From: JBBECJ01 sp963763325
GTDB taxonomy: Bacteria; Chloroflexota; Chloroflexia; Thermomicrobiales; CFX8
Assembly: GCA_963763325.1 (NCBI GenBank)
Contig: CAVXOL010000001.1
Location: 624,000-687,999 of the forward strand
Direction: 5' to 3'
Length of the DNA stretch: 64,000 bases
Part shown: positions 7,955-16,972 of the stretch, in pieces
Layout of the letters: every line of letters begins with the position of its first letter
Position numbering within the stretch: position 1 is the first letter of the stretch
Translations under genes and position numbers: made by a program
The notes under the pieces: generated by a model
Told to the model about the DNA's origin: nothing
Database searches by the model: none
Seen by the model: the letters and a program-made list of their open reading frames with translations, nothing else

Positions 7955-8725
7955 ATGATACGAGAACCGGCAGCATCAACCGAAAGCGGTGGGCGGCTCA
8001 AGGGGCGCGCGGCGATTGTCCCGCGCTACGGCACCACGCGCTCATTCATGTTGCGGACGCTCTACTCGTGGCTGACGATGTCGATGCTGTACCTGTTCGC
8101 CTGGCCACTGGCGGTGATCTACCTCGACGCGCCCGGTGTGCCGGCGCACGAGACGCCAACCGACTGGTACCAGTTGCGGCTGCTGGCCCCGGTTTTGATC
8201 GCGGCCCTGGCGGCCTGGCTCTGGCAACTCTCACCGGCACCGGCCGAGACGATGTCGCGCACGAGGGCGCTGGCGCTCTTTCGGCGGGGGCGGATCTGGC
8301 CGCAGGCGATGCTCTTTCTGCTCGGAACGCCGCTGGTGTTGACGGGCTTCCTGATTGTCGAAGACCCGGGTGGTGGGATCAAGCTGGCGCTCCTGACGCT
8401 GGCCGAGGCGTTGGCGCTCCAGGTGCTGACCTCCGGCTACCTGCACGCAGCCTTCGATATCGTGCTGGAGGATGGCCGCGCGAATCTCGCGGCGATCGGT
8501 CTCTACTCGGCCGCCTTCGCAATCCGGGCCTCGATGGTCGTCGCCGCCGAGCAGGCCGAGGGGGGCGGTGACTACACACTGGCGATCGCAGCCGGGATCG
8601 TCGTTGGCGTCATCGTCGGTGGCATCGCGACCTGGCTGCGCGCCCGCTCCGGTAGCCTGCTACCCGGCATCCTCGCCCTCTGGCTGACATTCCTGATGCT
8701 CGGTGTCGGCGACTTCTATGAATAG
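7955..8725 (+). CDS. Polytopic membrane protein of unknown family
   Basis: 256 aa from 7955; other in-frame starts are at 7877 and 7940. About six hydrophobic segments: MSMLYLFAWPLAVIYL, LLAPVLIAALAAWLW, a pair around AMLFLLGTPLVLTGFLI, LALLTLAEALALQVL, a long segment around IAAGIVVGVIVGGIATWL, and ILALWLTFLMLGVG. No catalytic motif or family is recognised. It is transcribed divergently from the hydrolase at 6910-7836, and its product may be a small transporter or CPBP-like protein, but the CPBP glutamate motifs are not evident. Confidence 0.7.
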   Translation: MIREPAASTESGGRLKGRAAIVPRYGTTRSFMLRTLYSWLTMSMLYLFAWPLAVIYLDAPGVPAHETPTDWYQLRLLAPVLIAALAAWLWQLSPAPAETMSRTRALALFRRGRIWPQAMLFLLGTPLVLTGFLIVEDPGGGIKLALLTLAEALALQVLTSGYLHAAFDIVLEDGRANLAAIGLYSAAFAIRASMVVAAEQAEGGGDYTLAIAAGIVVGVIVGGIATWLRARSGSLLPGILALWLTFLMLGVGDFYE

Positions 8726-8801
8726 GCATCTGCGGACAAGAGCGTGAAACGGCATCGTGAACTCGTGCTGTCGAATGGTGTTGTGTGCGGAAATGCCAGG
8801 G

Positions 8802-9029
8802 TCACGCGCTGGCGTAGACCTTTGGTTGCGGAAGTGGATCGCCGTCTTCCAACGTCGCTTCGATCAGGAGTCCGAGTACCTCGTTCCCGTTGCGAACGGC
8901 TTCCTCGTACGTGTCACCATGCGTCGATGGTGTGTTGACCCGACCAGCCCACTCCGGCAGTGTTACCAGAAAGGCTTGATCCTCTTCTGACCACTCGATG
9001 ATCATTGAGTAGTGCGATGTGATGCTCAT
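8802..9029 (-). CDS. hicB: HicB-family antitoxin (copy 1)
   Basis: 75 aa. YSMIIEWSEEDQAFLVTLPEW is the partial RNase-H-fold signature of HicB/UPF0150 proteins, followed by GDTYEEAVRNGNEVL. There is no C-terminal DNA-binding extension, so it is the short form that neutralises HicA by binding. The ATG overlaps the stop of hicA by 4 bases (ATGA), giving translational coupling. A second pair with about 50% similarity lies at 14461-14915. Confidence 0.88.
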   Translation of the reverse strand: MSITSHYSMIIEWSEEDQAFLVTLPEWAGRVNTPSTHGDTYEEAVRNGNEVLGLLIEATLEDGDPLPQPKVYASA

Positions 9030-9244
9030 GACTTCAGCCTTCTTTCGGCATCGCGGACATTTCGCAACGCGGTTTGCACGTCCTTTTCCTGATACGATTT
9101 TGCGTCACTTCCGTCGTTGCCTGAAATGCTCAGGTGTCCATGCAACAGCGGGTGTTCCCAGACAGTGTGGCTTCCAGTGGTCTTCTTGATGACAAACCCT
9201 GCCCGACGCAGATCCGCTCGTAATTGTCTGATCTTGCGTGGCAC
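9026..9244 (-). CDS. hicA: HicA-family mRNA interferase toxin (copy 1)
   Basis: 72 aa from the GTG at 9244, chosen because GAGGAG lies 7 bases upstream and HicA proteins begin PRKIRQLxxDLxxAGF. An ATG 5 codons earlier is possible but overlaps the ribosome-binding site. The catalytic His lies in KKTTGSHTVWEHP, in the double-stranded-RNA-binding-like fold. The family cleaves mRNA when HicB is lost. Toxin-first order is the usual HicAB arrangement. Confidence 0.85.
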   Translation of the reverse strand: MPRKIRQLRADLRRAGFVIKKTTGSHTVWEHPLLHGHLSISGNDGSDAKSYQEKDVQTALRNVRDAERRLKS

Positions 9245-9382
9245 CCGGCATCTCCTCATTCTGTCAGATTATTGTCGATGCTATCCTGCCTGGCCAGAAT
9301 CGCCGGGATGTTAACAACCTCTGTAGTACGAGTTGATCCCGTACCCGGAATCCATCGAATCGTAGTCGAGGGACCAGATGCG

Positions 9383-10090
9383 ATGCGACCGATCTTCGTC
9401 CTGATTCATAGCCCGCTGGTTGGGTCGGCGACCTGGGAGCCGGTCCGGGTCGAGTTGCGCCGGCGTGGTGTTCAGGCAGCCGTGCCGGCCCTCCGTGACG
9501 AGCCAGGGAGCGACCTGCCGTACTGGCGGCAGCAGGTCGAGTCGGTTGTGACGACGTTGCGGGGAGCGCCTGTCGGGCAACCGCTGGTGCTGGTTGGCCA
9601 TAGCGGGGCCGGGGCGCTGCTGCCGGCACTCGGCGCAGGGCTTGGACGACCGGTGGCTGCCTATGTCTTCGTCGATGCTGGTATTCACACCGACGGCCTG
9701 AGCAGGCTGGAGATGATGGTCGCCGAGGATGCGCCATTCGCGGGACAGTTGCGTGCACACCTGGAGGCGGGTGGGCACTATCCCGAATGGACCGACACGC
9801 AGCTCCAGGATGCGATTCCCGACGACGAGCGGAGGGCGGCGGTGCTAGCCGAGATGCGGCCGCGTGGGCTGGACTTCTTCAGCGAGCCGATCCCCGTCCT
9901 GGCTGGCTGGCCCGATGCGCCATGCTCGTACCTGCAATTCTCGCCGGCCTACGATGTCCCGGCAGCGAAGGCGCGGGAACTGGGCTGGCCGGTGCGTTCG
10001 ATCGAGGGTGGCCACTTCCTGATGCTGATCGATCCTGAGACAGTTGCCGAGGCGATTCTGGCGCTGGCGGAGCCAACCTCGGGATCGTAA
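9383..10090 (+). CDS. Alpha/beta hydrolase
   Basis: 235 aa from the ATG at 9383 (GAGGGA about 10 bases upstream); an in-frame ATG at 9308 would add 25 residues with no clear fold role. IFVLIHSPLVGSATWEPV is the oxyanion-loop strand, LVLVGHSGAGALLPAL the nucleophile elbow, and IEGGHFLMLIDP the catalytic His. No signal peptide. Substrate unknown. It is one of seven hydrolase-fold genes in the first 14 kb and at 50 kb. Confidence 0.8.
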   Translation: MRPIFVLIHSPLVGSATWEPVRVELRRRGVQAAVPALRDEPGSDLPYWRQQVESVVTTLRGAPVGQPLVLVGHSGAGALLPALGAGLGRPVAAYVFVDAGIHTDGLSRLEMMVAEDAPFAGQLRAHLEAGGHYPEWTDTQLQDAIPDDERRAAVLAEMRPRGLDFFSEPIPVLAGWPDAPCSYLQFSPAYDVPAAKARELGWPVRSIEGGHFLMLIDPETVAEAILALAEPTSGS

Positions 10091-10232
10091 GCCCCGGCAT
10101 CGGTGTCGCTTGCCCAATTGCGGTACGTCCCGCATAGTAGCCGGTATCGGCGTTCCAGGCAGTCGTGCATCCTTCGAGACCGGTACAGGTAACGTGGACT
10201 GGGTAGACGTCGGCAACCAGCAACCGCTCCGG

Positions 10233-11766
10233 ATGGCGGAACTGATCGCCACACTGTCGTTGGCGACCGATCTTGGCATGGGGCAGCCGATGGAGCAGGC
10301 GTTGCGCACCTGCCTGCTCTCGATGTCGCTTGGCCGGCAGATCGGTCTTCCGGACGACACACTCGCGGACACGTACTATCTCGCGCTGTTGCGCTTCGTC
10401 GGCTGCACGGCTGACGCGCACGAGCAGTCGATCAGCGCCGGCGGCGACGAAATCACCTACTATGCCGGGCTGGCGCCGGTCCTGATGGGCGAGCAGTCTG
10501 AGATCCTGGGCTACCACCTGCGCCACTTCGCTGCCGGCAATCCTCCGCTCACACGAGTGCGACTGCTCGGCGGCGCTTTGGCGGCCGGCAGTCGCGATGC
10601 CAGGCGCACGATCGCGATCCATTGCGAGATTGCCCGGATGCTGGCCGAGCGACTCGGCCTGCGCCCGGCCATCGCTGAGGGAGTCGGACACGTCTTCGAG
10701 CGATGGGATGGCAAGGGCCTCCCCGGTACGCTGGCTGGCGATGCGATTCCGATCGCCGTCCGTATCGTCGTCATCGCTCGTGACGTCGACCTGTTCAACC
10801 GAGCCGGTGGCTGGGCACTGGTGGATGAACGCTTGCGCCGGCGGCGTGGGCGAGCATACGATCCGGCGCTGGTCGATGCCGTCCGCGAGGACGGTGCGGA
10901 ATGGGTTGCCGCCGTTGAGGACGAGGCGACCTGGGAGTCAGTCCTCGCGTCGGAACCCGGCAATCCGATGACGGTGTCGGGGGCGCGCATCGATGATGTG
11001 CTTGAACGTTTTCGCCGACTTCGCCGATATCAAGTCGCCGTTCACGATCGGCCATTCGCGGGGTGTTGCGGTGCTCGCCGAGCGGGCGGCGCGGATTCGT
11101 GGGCTGGGCGAGGCGGAAGCAATCGACCTTCGGCGCGCGGCGCTCGTGCATGACCTCGGGAGGGTTGCTGTCCCGAACGGTGTCTGGGAGCGGCCCGGAC
11201 CGCTCACGACGGCCGATTGGGAACGGGTTCGCCTGCACGCCTACTACTCCGAACGGATGCTGTCGCGGATGGCCCCGCTTCAGCGGCTGGCTGCGCTGGC
11301 TGGCGCGCACCACGAGCGGCTGGACGGCTCCGGCTACCACCGAGGCAGCCCGGCGGCACACCTCTCACCGGGCCAGCGTATCCTGGCGGCTGCCGACTGC
11401 TTTCAGGCGATGACCCAGGCGCGGCCCCATCGCCCCGCCCTGACCCCTGGCGATGCCGCAACCGAGCTTCGTAGCGAGGTTGCGTTCGGCCGGCACGATC
11501 AGGAAGCGGTAGACGCGGTTCTCGAAGCCGCCGGATTCGCTCGATCTTCCAGCCGCCGAACCCGGCCGGCCGGGCTGACCGACCGGGAGGTCGATGTGCT
11601 GAGGCTCATCTGCCGAGGCGACTCGAACCGGCTGATTGCCGCCGAGTTGAGCATCTCGCCGAAGACGGTCGGGCGCCACGTCGAGAACCTCTACAACAAG
11701 ATCGGCGTCTCAAGCCGGGCTTCAGCGGCACTGTTCGCGATCCAGAACGGCCTCCTCGACATCTGA
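10233..11766 (+). CDS. HD / HD-GYP phosphodiesterase fused to LuxR DNA-binding domain, one frameshift
   Basis: Reading is uninterrupted to about 11003, then continues one base out of frame to 11766; removing one base in CTTGAACG joins the two and restores VLNVFADFADIKSPFTIGHS. The joined protein is about 510 aa. The N-terminal half is a degenerate HD region (AIHCEIARMLAERLGL, FERWDGKGLPG). The second half has LVHDLGRVAVPNGVW and GAHHERLDGSGYHRG, the HD and GYP-type motifs of cyclic-di-GMP/phosphohydrolase domains. The last 65 residues are a LuxR helix-turn-helix (LTDREVDVLRLI...SPKTVGRHVENLYNKIGV). This architecture is known in Actinobacteria and Chloroflexota. It plausibly couples nucleotide or phosphate hydrolysis to transcription. 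Confidence 0.87.
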
Positions 11767-11792
11767 TCGCCCCATCATGAAATGGGGCGATC
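11765..11792 (+). terminator. Hairpin at the end of the HD-GYP/LuxR gene
   Basis: GATCGCCCCAT (11765-11775) and its perfect complement (11782-11792) with a 6-base loop, overlapping the TGA stop. There is no T-run, so it may be a weak or factor-dependent terminator. It could also be an operator for the following hydrolase genes. Confidence 0.5.
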
Positions 11793-11886
11793 ACCCGATG
11801 CGCCAATCTCTCGATCCTTCCTAGACTGATACTGGATTGAACGGACGCGAGACCGGATCCGTCGGATCGGATTGGAGGATCGTCGT

Positions 11887-12684
11887 ATGGAGACCACACC
11901 GTTGCTGCACGACGTTACTGGCGCGGGTGAGCCGATCGTCCTGGCCCCTGGCGGCTTGAGCGGCTGGCTGTCGTGGGTGCCGTTTGTCGAGCCGCTGGCG
12001 AAGGAGCGGCGGGTTATCCGGGTCCAGCTACGCAGCATTGAGCTTGCCGAGGCCGGCCAAGCGTTTCCACCTGACTACGGCACGTTGACGGAGCGGGAGG
12101 CATTGCGCATCACGGTCGACCGGCTCGGTCTGACGAGCTTCGACCTCGTCGGTTGGTCGTACGGTGGGCACATCGCGCTGGCCTTTGCCCTGGAGTATCC
12201 GCAGCGTGTCCGCACGCTGACGGTCATCGAGCCGCCCGCCTTCTGGATCACACGTGCGACGGGTCGCGCGACCGTGTCATTCAGGCAGCATGAGGCGAAT
12301 GACCGTGCAGTGGCTGGCCGCGAAATCTCGACGGTGGATCTCAAGGACTTCCTCGTCAGGGCTGGCCTTGGTCAGCCTGGGGATGCATTCGAGTCGATGC
12401 CGAGCTGGCCGGTCTGGGAGCGCAATCGGCAGAGCATTGCAACCAACGGGACGATCTGGGACTACGTGGACTCGCTCGACCGTCTGCGCATGCTCGACCT
12501 GCCGGTGCTGGGCGTGAGAGGGACCCAGACCACCGACGTGCTGGCTGCCATCGCCGAGGACCTGGCTGAGCAGGCGCCTCGTGGCCGGTTGCTCGAACTG
12601 CCCGGTGGTCACGCGTGCCATATCCAGAACATGGACCGCTTTCTGGCGGAGCTGACCGAGCACACATCTGTCGTCACTGTTTAG
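11887..12684 (+). CDS. Alpha/beta hydrolase
   Basis: 265 aa. The ATG at 11887 follows GGAGG by 8 bases. IVLAPGGLSGWLSWVPFVEPL precedes the nucleophile elbow FDLVGWSYGGHIALAFA (Ser around 96); the acid is expected around VLGVRGTQTTDV and the His is in LPGGHACHIQNMD. Overall it resembles the epoxide hydrolase/haloalkane dehalogenase-type branch. Followed after 27 bases by a second hydrolase on the same strand, suggesting a two-gene operon. Confidence 0.85.
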   Translation: METTPLLHDVTGAGEPIVLAPGGLSGWLSWVPFVEPLAKERRVIRVQLRSIELAEAGQAFPPDYGTLTEREALRITVDRLGLTSFDLVGWSYGGHIALAFALEYPQRVRTLTVIEPPAFWITRATGRATVSFRQHEANDRAVAGREISTVDLKDFLVRAGLGQPGDAFESMPSWPVWERNRQSIATNGTIWDYVDSLDRLRMLDLPVLGVRGTQTTDVLAAIAEDLAEQAPRGRLLELPGGHACHIQNMDRFLAELTEHTSVVTV

Positions 12685-12711
12685 CGTCGTGAACGAGATG
12701 AGGAGGACACC

Positions 12712-13524
12712 ATGCCTCAGATCCAGCTGCCGTCGATTCGGCTGTACTACGAAGAGCGAGGAACAGGTGCGCCAATTCTGCTGAGCCACGGGACGAGTAG
12801 CGACGCCAGCACCTGGGGATCGGCGCTCGATGATCTGGCCCAACGTGGCAAGGTGATCGCCTACGACCGCCGTGGCTGCACCCGCAGCGAGCGGCCGGTT
12901 CCGTACGAACGGACGACGCCCGCCGAGCATGCCGACGACGCGGCTGCCCTGCTCGAAGCGCTTGATGCCACACCCGCGATAGTCATCGGCCGCAGCTACG
13001 GCGGCGACACGATGCTCAACCTGGCGCTGCGCTATCCCCAGCATGTCCGAGGACTGGTGCTCCTGGAAGGTGGCGATGTCTACCTGAGCAGGACGATTCC
13101 GGAATTGAGCGCATTCCTTGACGATCTCACCGTCAGCATCCGTGCGGCTGTCGCAACGAGCGGACCCGCTGCCGCTGCCGAGGCGCTGCTACGTGGCGTG
13201 CTTGGTGATGACGGCTACGACACCTTGCCGGCGGACAGGCGGACACGCATGGAAGCCAATGGCCCGGCGATCGTCGCAGAGATCGAAGGTTACCGTGACG
13301 GACTCTTCGACCCGGCGCGGCTGCGGGAGGTCGACTGCCCGACACTCGTCGTTGCGGCGATGGCGTCGCCCGAGCCGTTCCGTCGAGCGATGGATGCGCT
13401 GGCCACGATGCTTCCCAATGCGCGACTGGCACTGGTCGAGGGCGGGCACATGATTACTCCAGCAGAGCCTCAGGTGCTGGAGTTCATCCAGGAGGTGCTG
13501 AATCGCGTTCCAGTCGCTTCGTAG
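12712..13524 (+). CDS. Alpha/beta hydrolase
   Basis: 270 aa with a strong GAGGAGGAC ribosome-binding site. HG motif ILLSHGTSSDASTWGSALDDL, then the strand VIAYDRRGCTRSERP, nucleophile elbow AIVIGRSYGGDTML (Ser around 102) and catalytic His in LVEGGHMITPAEP. Paralogue-like to the preceding gene in layout but not closely related in sequence. Cytosolic, substrate unknown. Confidence 0.86.
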   Translation: MPQIQLPSIRLYYEERGTGAPILLSHGTSSDASTWGSALDDLAQRGKVIAYDRRGCTRSERPVPYERTTPAEHADDAAALLEALDATPAIVIGRSYGGDTMLNLALRYPQHVRGLVLLEGGDVYLSRTIPELSAFLDDLTVSIRAAVATSGPAAAAEALLRGVLGDDGYDTLPADRRTRMEANGPAIVAEIEGYRDGLFDPARLREVDCPTLVVAAMASPEPFRRAMDALATMLPNARLALVEGGHMITPAEPQVLEFIQEVLNRVPVAS

Positions 13525-13597
13525 GAGCGGACTGCCCTGCCTGGTTGCCATAGAATCGTTCCGGTGCACGTCGGAGCGTCGGTGGGCAGGAGCGGTG

Positions 13598-14472
13598 ATG
13601 TCAACGGATAGCCTCGACCCGCGCGCGGTCCTGACGACGCTTGGCTATCCGGGTGCGGACGTGATCGCTCCGGTCAGTGGTGGGCGGGATACGTCGATCT
13701 TTCGCGTCGAGCACGGCGCGGCAACCTATGCCTTGCGCGTCTTCAGGCCAGGGCAACAGATGGTCAGCCAGGACGAAGTGTTGGCGATGCGGTTCGCCTC
13801 GGAGGGCGGCGTGCCGGTGCCACGCGTCCATACGCATGGTGTCCACGACAGGCGTGCGGCGCTGCTGCTCGACTGGTGTGAGGGCATGACGGTCGTAGAG
13901 GCGCTCGGACGTTGGCCGGAACGGTCCGGTGCGCTTGGCACGGCGTGCGGTGAGGAACTGGCGCGCATTCATGCTGTGACGGTCCCATCCAGGTACCACG
14001 ACCACGCCTGGCTGCGCTGGGGCGGCCTCGCGCCCGCCGACCCGCTCTCCCGGCAGTTGGTCGCCTTCGCAAGGGCCGACCGGCTGTGCACCTGGACTTC
14101 CACCCGCTGAACGTCATGACCGACGGCGAGCGGATCACCGCCGTCCTCGACTGGGCCAACGCCCGTGCCGGTGACCCACGCGCCGACCTGGCCCGTGCCA
14201 TCTCGATCATTCGCCTCGACGCCGGAGGCGCGCCACCAGAAGCCCGTCCGATCCTGCGCGCCTTTGAGCGCGGCCTGCGTGCCGGCTATGAGCTCGCCGC
14301 AGGCCCACTCGTTGATATGCAGCTCTTCCACGTCTGGGCTGGCCGCGCGATGCTCCACGACCTCGCCCCGCGGCTGGCCACCAACCCGGCCCAGGCGGCG
14401 CGGATTCGGCGCTGGATTCGATTATGGGAGAGACGAATGGGCGATGCGACTGCCGAAGTATCAGCTTCGTGA
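13598..14472 (+). CDS. APH-family phosphotransferase, one frameshift
   Basis: The first frame runs from 13598 (ATG after AGGAG) to about 14080; the second runs to 14472. The join restores HLDFHPLNVMTDG, the catalytic loop of aminoglycoside phosphotransferase/choline-kinase-like enzymes, followed by VLDWANARAGDPRADLA with the Mg-binding Asp. The combined length is about 290 aa, normal for the family. It phosphorylates small molecules with ATP; the substrate cannot be deduced. The 3' end overlaps the convergent hicB copy 2 by 12 bases. The frame break is a single-base loss near 14083. Confidence 0.84.
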
Positions 14473-14697
14473 TGCCGCCATGTAGTGTTGTGGCGTTGGC
14501 AGAGATTCGCCGTGTTCGAGCGCGGATTCGATCAACAGGTCAAGCACCTCGCGACCGTTCCGGACGGCTTCCTCGTACGACTCACCATGGGTCACTGGTC
14601 CGAATACTCGGCCCTGCCATTCCGGCAGGGATACGAGAAATGCCTGATCAGCATCTGACCATTGGATTAGCATCGTATAGCGAGTTTGGTCAGTCAC
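14461..14697 (-). CDS. hicB: HicB-family antitoxin (copy 2)
   Basis: 78 aa; YTMLIQWSDADQAFLVSLPEW and GESYEEAVRNGREVLDLLIE align closely with copy 1 at 8802-9029. Short HicB form without a DNA-binding tail. It overlaps the hicA stop by 4 bases (ATGA). Overlaps the end of the phosphotransferase gene on the other strand. Confidence 0.87.
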   Translation of the reverse strand: MTDQTRYTMLIQWSDADQAFLVSLPEWQGRVFGPVTHGESYEEAVRNGREVLDLLIESALEHGESLPTPQHYMAASRS

Positions 14698-14915
14698 CGT
14701 TGGTCCTGTTCTGGTAAATCGCGCGCCTTGCGGATGGCGAGGCGTACTTCCTCTTCCTGGTATCGCTTTGCGTCATCGCCATCGTTCCCTGCGAGATTCG
14801 CGCTGACTCCAGGAATCGATGGATGCTTCCAGATGGAATGGCCTCCGCGAACCCGATCCTCGAAAAATCCCGCTCGGCGTAAATCGGCCTTCAATTGTCG
14901 AATCTTACGCGGCAA
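14694..14915 (-). CDS. hicA: HicA-family toxin (copy 2)
   Basis: Alignment to copy 1 puts the start at the TTG of LPRKIRQLKADLRRAGF (14915). An ATG at 15002 would add 29 residues that overlap the terminator at 14996-15030, which argues against it. The catalytic His is present in RGGHSIWKHP. AGNDGDDAKRYQEEEVRLAIR matches the C-terminal half of copy 1. The start codon is weak, so the true start is uncertain by a few codons. Confidence 0.8.
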   Translation of the reverse strand: MPRKIRQLKADLRRAGFFEDRVRGGHSIWKHPSIPGVSANLAGNDGDDAKRYQEEEVRLAIRKARDLPEQDQR

Positions 14916-14995
14916 TGGACATGCCCTGACTCCGTGCTGTCGGCTTTGGTTGCGAAACGATATACCCAGGGAAGCGATCCGGCAACGTGAAGGAT

Positions 14996-15030
14996 CGGGC
15001 ACGGCTCCTCCTTGGCTAGAACCGTGCCCG
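14996..15030 (-). terminator. Terminator of the Pro/Thr-rich lipoprotein gene
   Basis: CGGGCACGG (14996-15004) pairs with CCGTGCCCG (15022-15030) around a 17-base loop, 9 bases past the lipoprotein stop codon at 15039. It separates that gene from hicAB copy 2 on the same strand. Confidence 0.65.
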
Positions 15031-15038
15031 AGATCCTG

Positions 15039-15889
15039 CTACTCGAACGTGATCGCCCAGGTTCCGACTGCTGTGACCTCGACAATGACGGTATCTCCAG
15101 CGACGATGACCCGGCCATCGTACGGGTCGGTGCGTATTAACCAGCAGGTTGGACCGATCACCATAGCCGATGACCCCGAAGTAACGCCCGTCGGAGTTGC
15201 CGCTGATCTGAGCGACATCCGGTTCGCCATCGACGATGAAGACATCGTCGCCTGTCCCATCAATCGCGCCTGGGATGCTCACACGGCGCGCCGTGGTGAG
15301 CGGGCGGAGCTCGATGTACCACTCGCCTTCGGCGGTGATCTGTAGCCGTGTCGACTGATCGCCGTCGCGAACATCCATCAGGACGACGCCTTCGTACGGA
15401 TCGGTCGTGTTAACCAGCAGGTCGACCTGTTCTCCAGCACCGTCGTAACTCTCTACGCCGAAGTAGCGCGATCCGGCATTGCCGCGAATGTAGGCCAGAC
15501 GCAGCATCACCGGGCTTCTGGATGTCGATCACATTTGTTCCGCTGCCGCTGTAGACGACCGGCTGCGGTGCAGGAGTAGCGGTCGGCTCCGGAGTTGGCG
15601 TGCTGGTTGGTTCCGGAGTTGCGGTTGGCGCTGGGGTGTTAGTCGGTTCCGGCGTCGGTGTCAGCGTTGCCGTCGCGGTCGGCTCTGGCGTGCTGGTCGG
15701 TTCGCTGGTCGCTGTCGGCGCTTCGGGTTCGTCGGTTAGCGTCGCGGTCGCTTCCGGTGCGGCCGTCGTTGCAGTTACATCGGCGGCGGTATCGGCCCCG
15801 GTTGTCGAGGTTGCGTTGTCGTCGTTCGCGCCCTCACAGGCTCCCAGCAGGACGGCCAGCAGGATCGTCAGAAGCAGTCTCATTCGCAT
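15039..15889 (-). CDS. Pro/Thr-rich lipoprotein with PPC-like repeats, two frameshifts
   Basis: Start ATG at 15889 behind AGGGG. The signal peptide MRMRLLLTILLAVLLGAC ends in a lipobox Cys, followed by about 85 residues of TPTPEPT-type linker that would span the cell envelope. After a frame break near 15515 come two repeated beta domains, each with the pattern GxxYFGVxxY...LLVNTxDPYxGxV, followed by xWxIxxxP-like strands, similar to bacterial pre-peptidase C-terminal domains. A second break near 15150 precedes the last strand, which ends VTAVGTWAITFE. The intact protein would be about 283 aa, surface-anchored, role unknown. Confidence 0.75.
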
Positions 15890-16090
15890 CGGTGTTCCCC
15901 TATCATTCGCGGTCACGGACTTAACTGGTTCCCACGATAGGTGGGGTGTGGGAAGGCGTGACTTCCCGTCAACGTCGTGTCTGTCGTTTGCAGGACGACG
16001 TATCAGGGGTTTTCTTCTCCAGGTTCCCGTCAATAGACGCAAGAGAACCCGGACGCCGGGGCGAACGCGCACAAAGCCGCGCACGAGTGC

Positions 16091-16096
16091 TAGAAT
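16091..16096 (+). promoter_or_regulatory. -10-like TAGAAT upstream of small membrane protein
   Basis: TAGAAT lies 75 bases before the ATG at 16171 in the 280-base region between divergent genes. The -35 position reads CGCACA and is weak. Confidence 0.3.
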
Positions 16097-16170
16097 CGAT
16101 CCTCGGATGGTGGCGCGCATCGCCCCTCCCGATGTGGTTGGTACGAGCGTGTCGAAGGTGGTGATCGGCG

Positions 16171-16338
16171 ATGATGAAGACGATGTTGGAGATGCGCGAT
16201 CGGATGAAAGATCGGGTCGGGATCTATGGCACTGGCTGGCAGTCCTCTTCGGTCATGGGCCTGCTGCTGCCGTTCATTGTCGTTGCCCTGATGGCGTTGA
16301 TTGGCTGGATGTTTATCCAGACGTTGCAAAGCCTCTAG
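16171..16338 (+). CDS. Small single-span membrane protein, 55 aa
   Basis: MMKTMLEMRDRMKDRVGIY is a charged N-terminus, followed by the single membrane helix VMGLLLPFIVVALMALIGWMF and a short tail QTLQSL. GAAGGTGG precedes the start. It is an independent gene in its own transcription unit between the divergent lipoprotein and moaC. No family recognised. The stop codon TAG overlaps the first AGCTGTC repeat word. Confidence 0.62.
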   Translation: MMKTMLEMRDRMKDRVGIYGTGWQSSSVMGLLLPFIVVALMALIGWMFIQTLQSL

Positions 16339-16368
16339 CTGTCAGCGATCAGCCGTCAGAAATCAGCC
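16337..16368. repeat. AGCNRTC heptamer array at gene 3' end
   Basis: Four heptamers AGCTGTC, AGCGATC, AGCCGTC, AGAAATC in a row, starting within the stop codon of the 55-aa gene. No inverted partner is seen downstream, unlike most other arrays here. Confidence 0.6.
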
Positions 16369-16446
16369 AGTGGGCGAGGTAGTGCAGGTTCGTTCCTGCT
16401 CCTCGTCACACTTTCTCCTAAGCACACAGCACTCGTAGGGGACGTA

Positions 16447-16938
16447 ATGAGCAGGCTGACACACTTCGATGAGGCCGGCCGCGCGCAAATGGTCGATGTT
16501 GGCGACAAGGCCGAGACGCACCGAGTCGCCGTCGCTGGCGGGCGGGTGCGGATGCAGCCGGAGACGCTGCGAGTCATCGTCGAAGGGCGCGCCAGCAAAG
16601 GCGATGTTCTCGGCGTTGCTCAGGTGGCGGCTATCATGGGCGCCAAGCGCACCCACGATCTGGTGCCGATGTGTCACCCGCTTGCCCTGACCGCCATCAA
16701 TGTCGCGCTAACGCCCGACGAGGCGACCTCGTCGATCCTGATCGAAGCCCAGGTCGAAACGCGTGGCAAGACCGGCGTCGAGATGGAGGCGCTGACGGCC
16801 GTCTCGGTCGCCGCCCTGACCGTCTACGACATGGTCAAAGCCATCGACCGTGGCATGCAGATCGAGGACGTCCGTCTGCTGCACAAGAGCGGCGGGAAGA
16901 GTGGAGACTGGGAAGCTGGGGATGAGGCAGAGGGATGA
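16447..16938 (+). CDS. moaC: Cyclic pyranopterin monophosphate synthase MoaC
   Basis: 163 aa, the standard length. MoaC converts the MoaA product to cyclic pyranopterin monophosphate in molybdenum cofactor synthesis. The conserved motif KRTHDLVPMCHPLALT (around residues 62-77) and GVEMEALTAVSVAALTVYDM (around 111-130) with DRGMQIEDVRLLHKSGGKSG at the C-terminus are diagnostic. AGGGG precedes the ATG. Other moa genes are not nearby. The last residues, WEAGDEAEG, are encoded by a GGGATGA-type repeat. Confidence 0.96.
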   Translation: MSRLTHFDEAGRAQMVDVGDKAETHRVAVAGGRVRMQPETLRVIVEGRASKGDVLGVAQVAAIMGAKRTHDLVPMCHPLALTAINVALTPDEATSSILIEAQVETRGKTGVEMEALTAVSVAALTVYDMVKAIDRGMQIEDVRLLHKSGGKSGDWEAGDEAEG

Positions 16939-16972
16939 GGCGGACGATCGTTCCATTTCTCATCCCCAGCTT
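16913..16972 (+). terminator. Repeat-derived hairpin at the moaC 3' end (GGGATGA type)
   Basis: A perfect 14-bp stem: AAGCTGGGGATGAG (16913-16926) with its complement at 16959-16972, loop 32 bases, enclosing the moaC stop codon. The left arm belongs to a short GGGATGAG word array. Confidence 0.65.
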
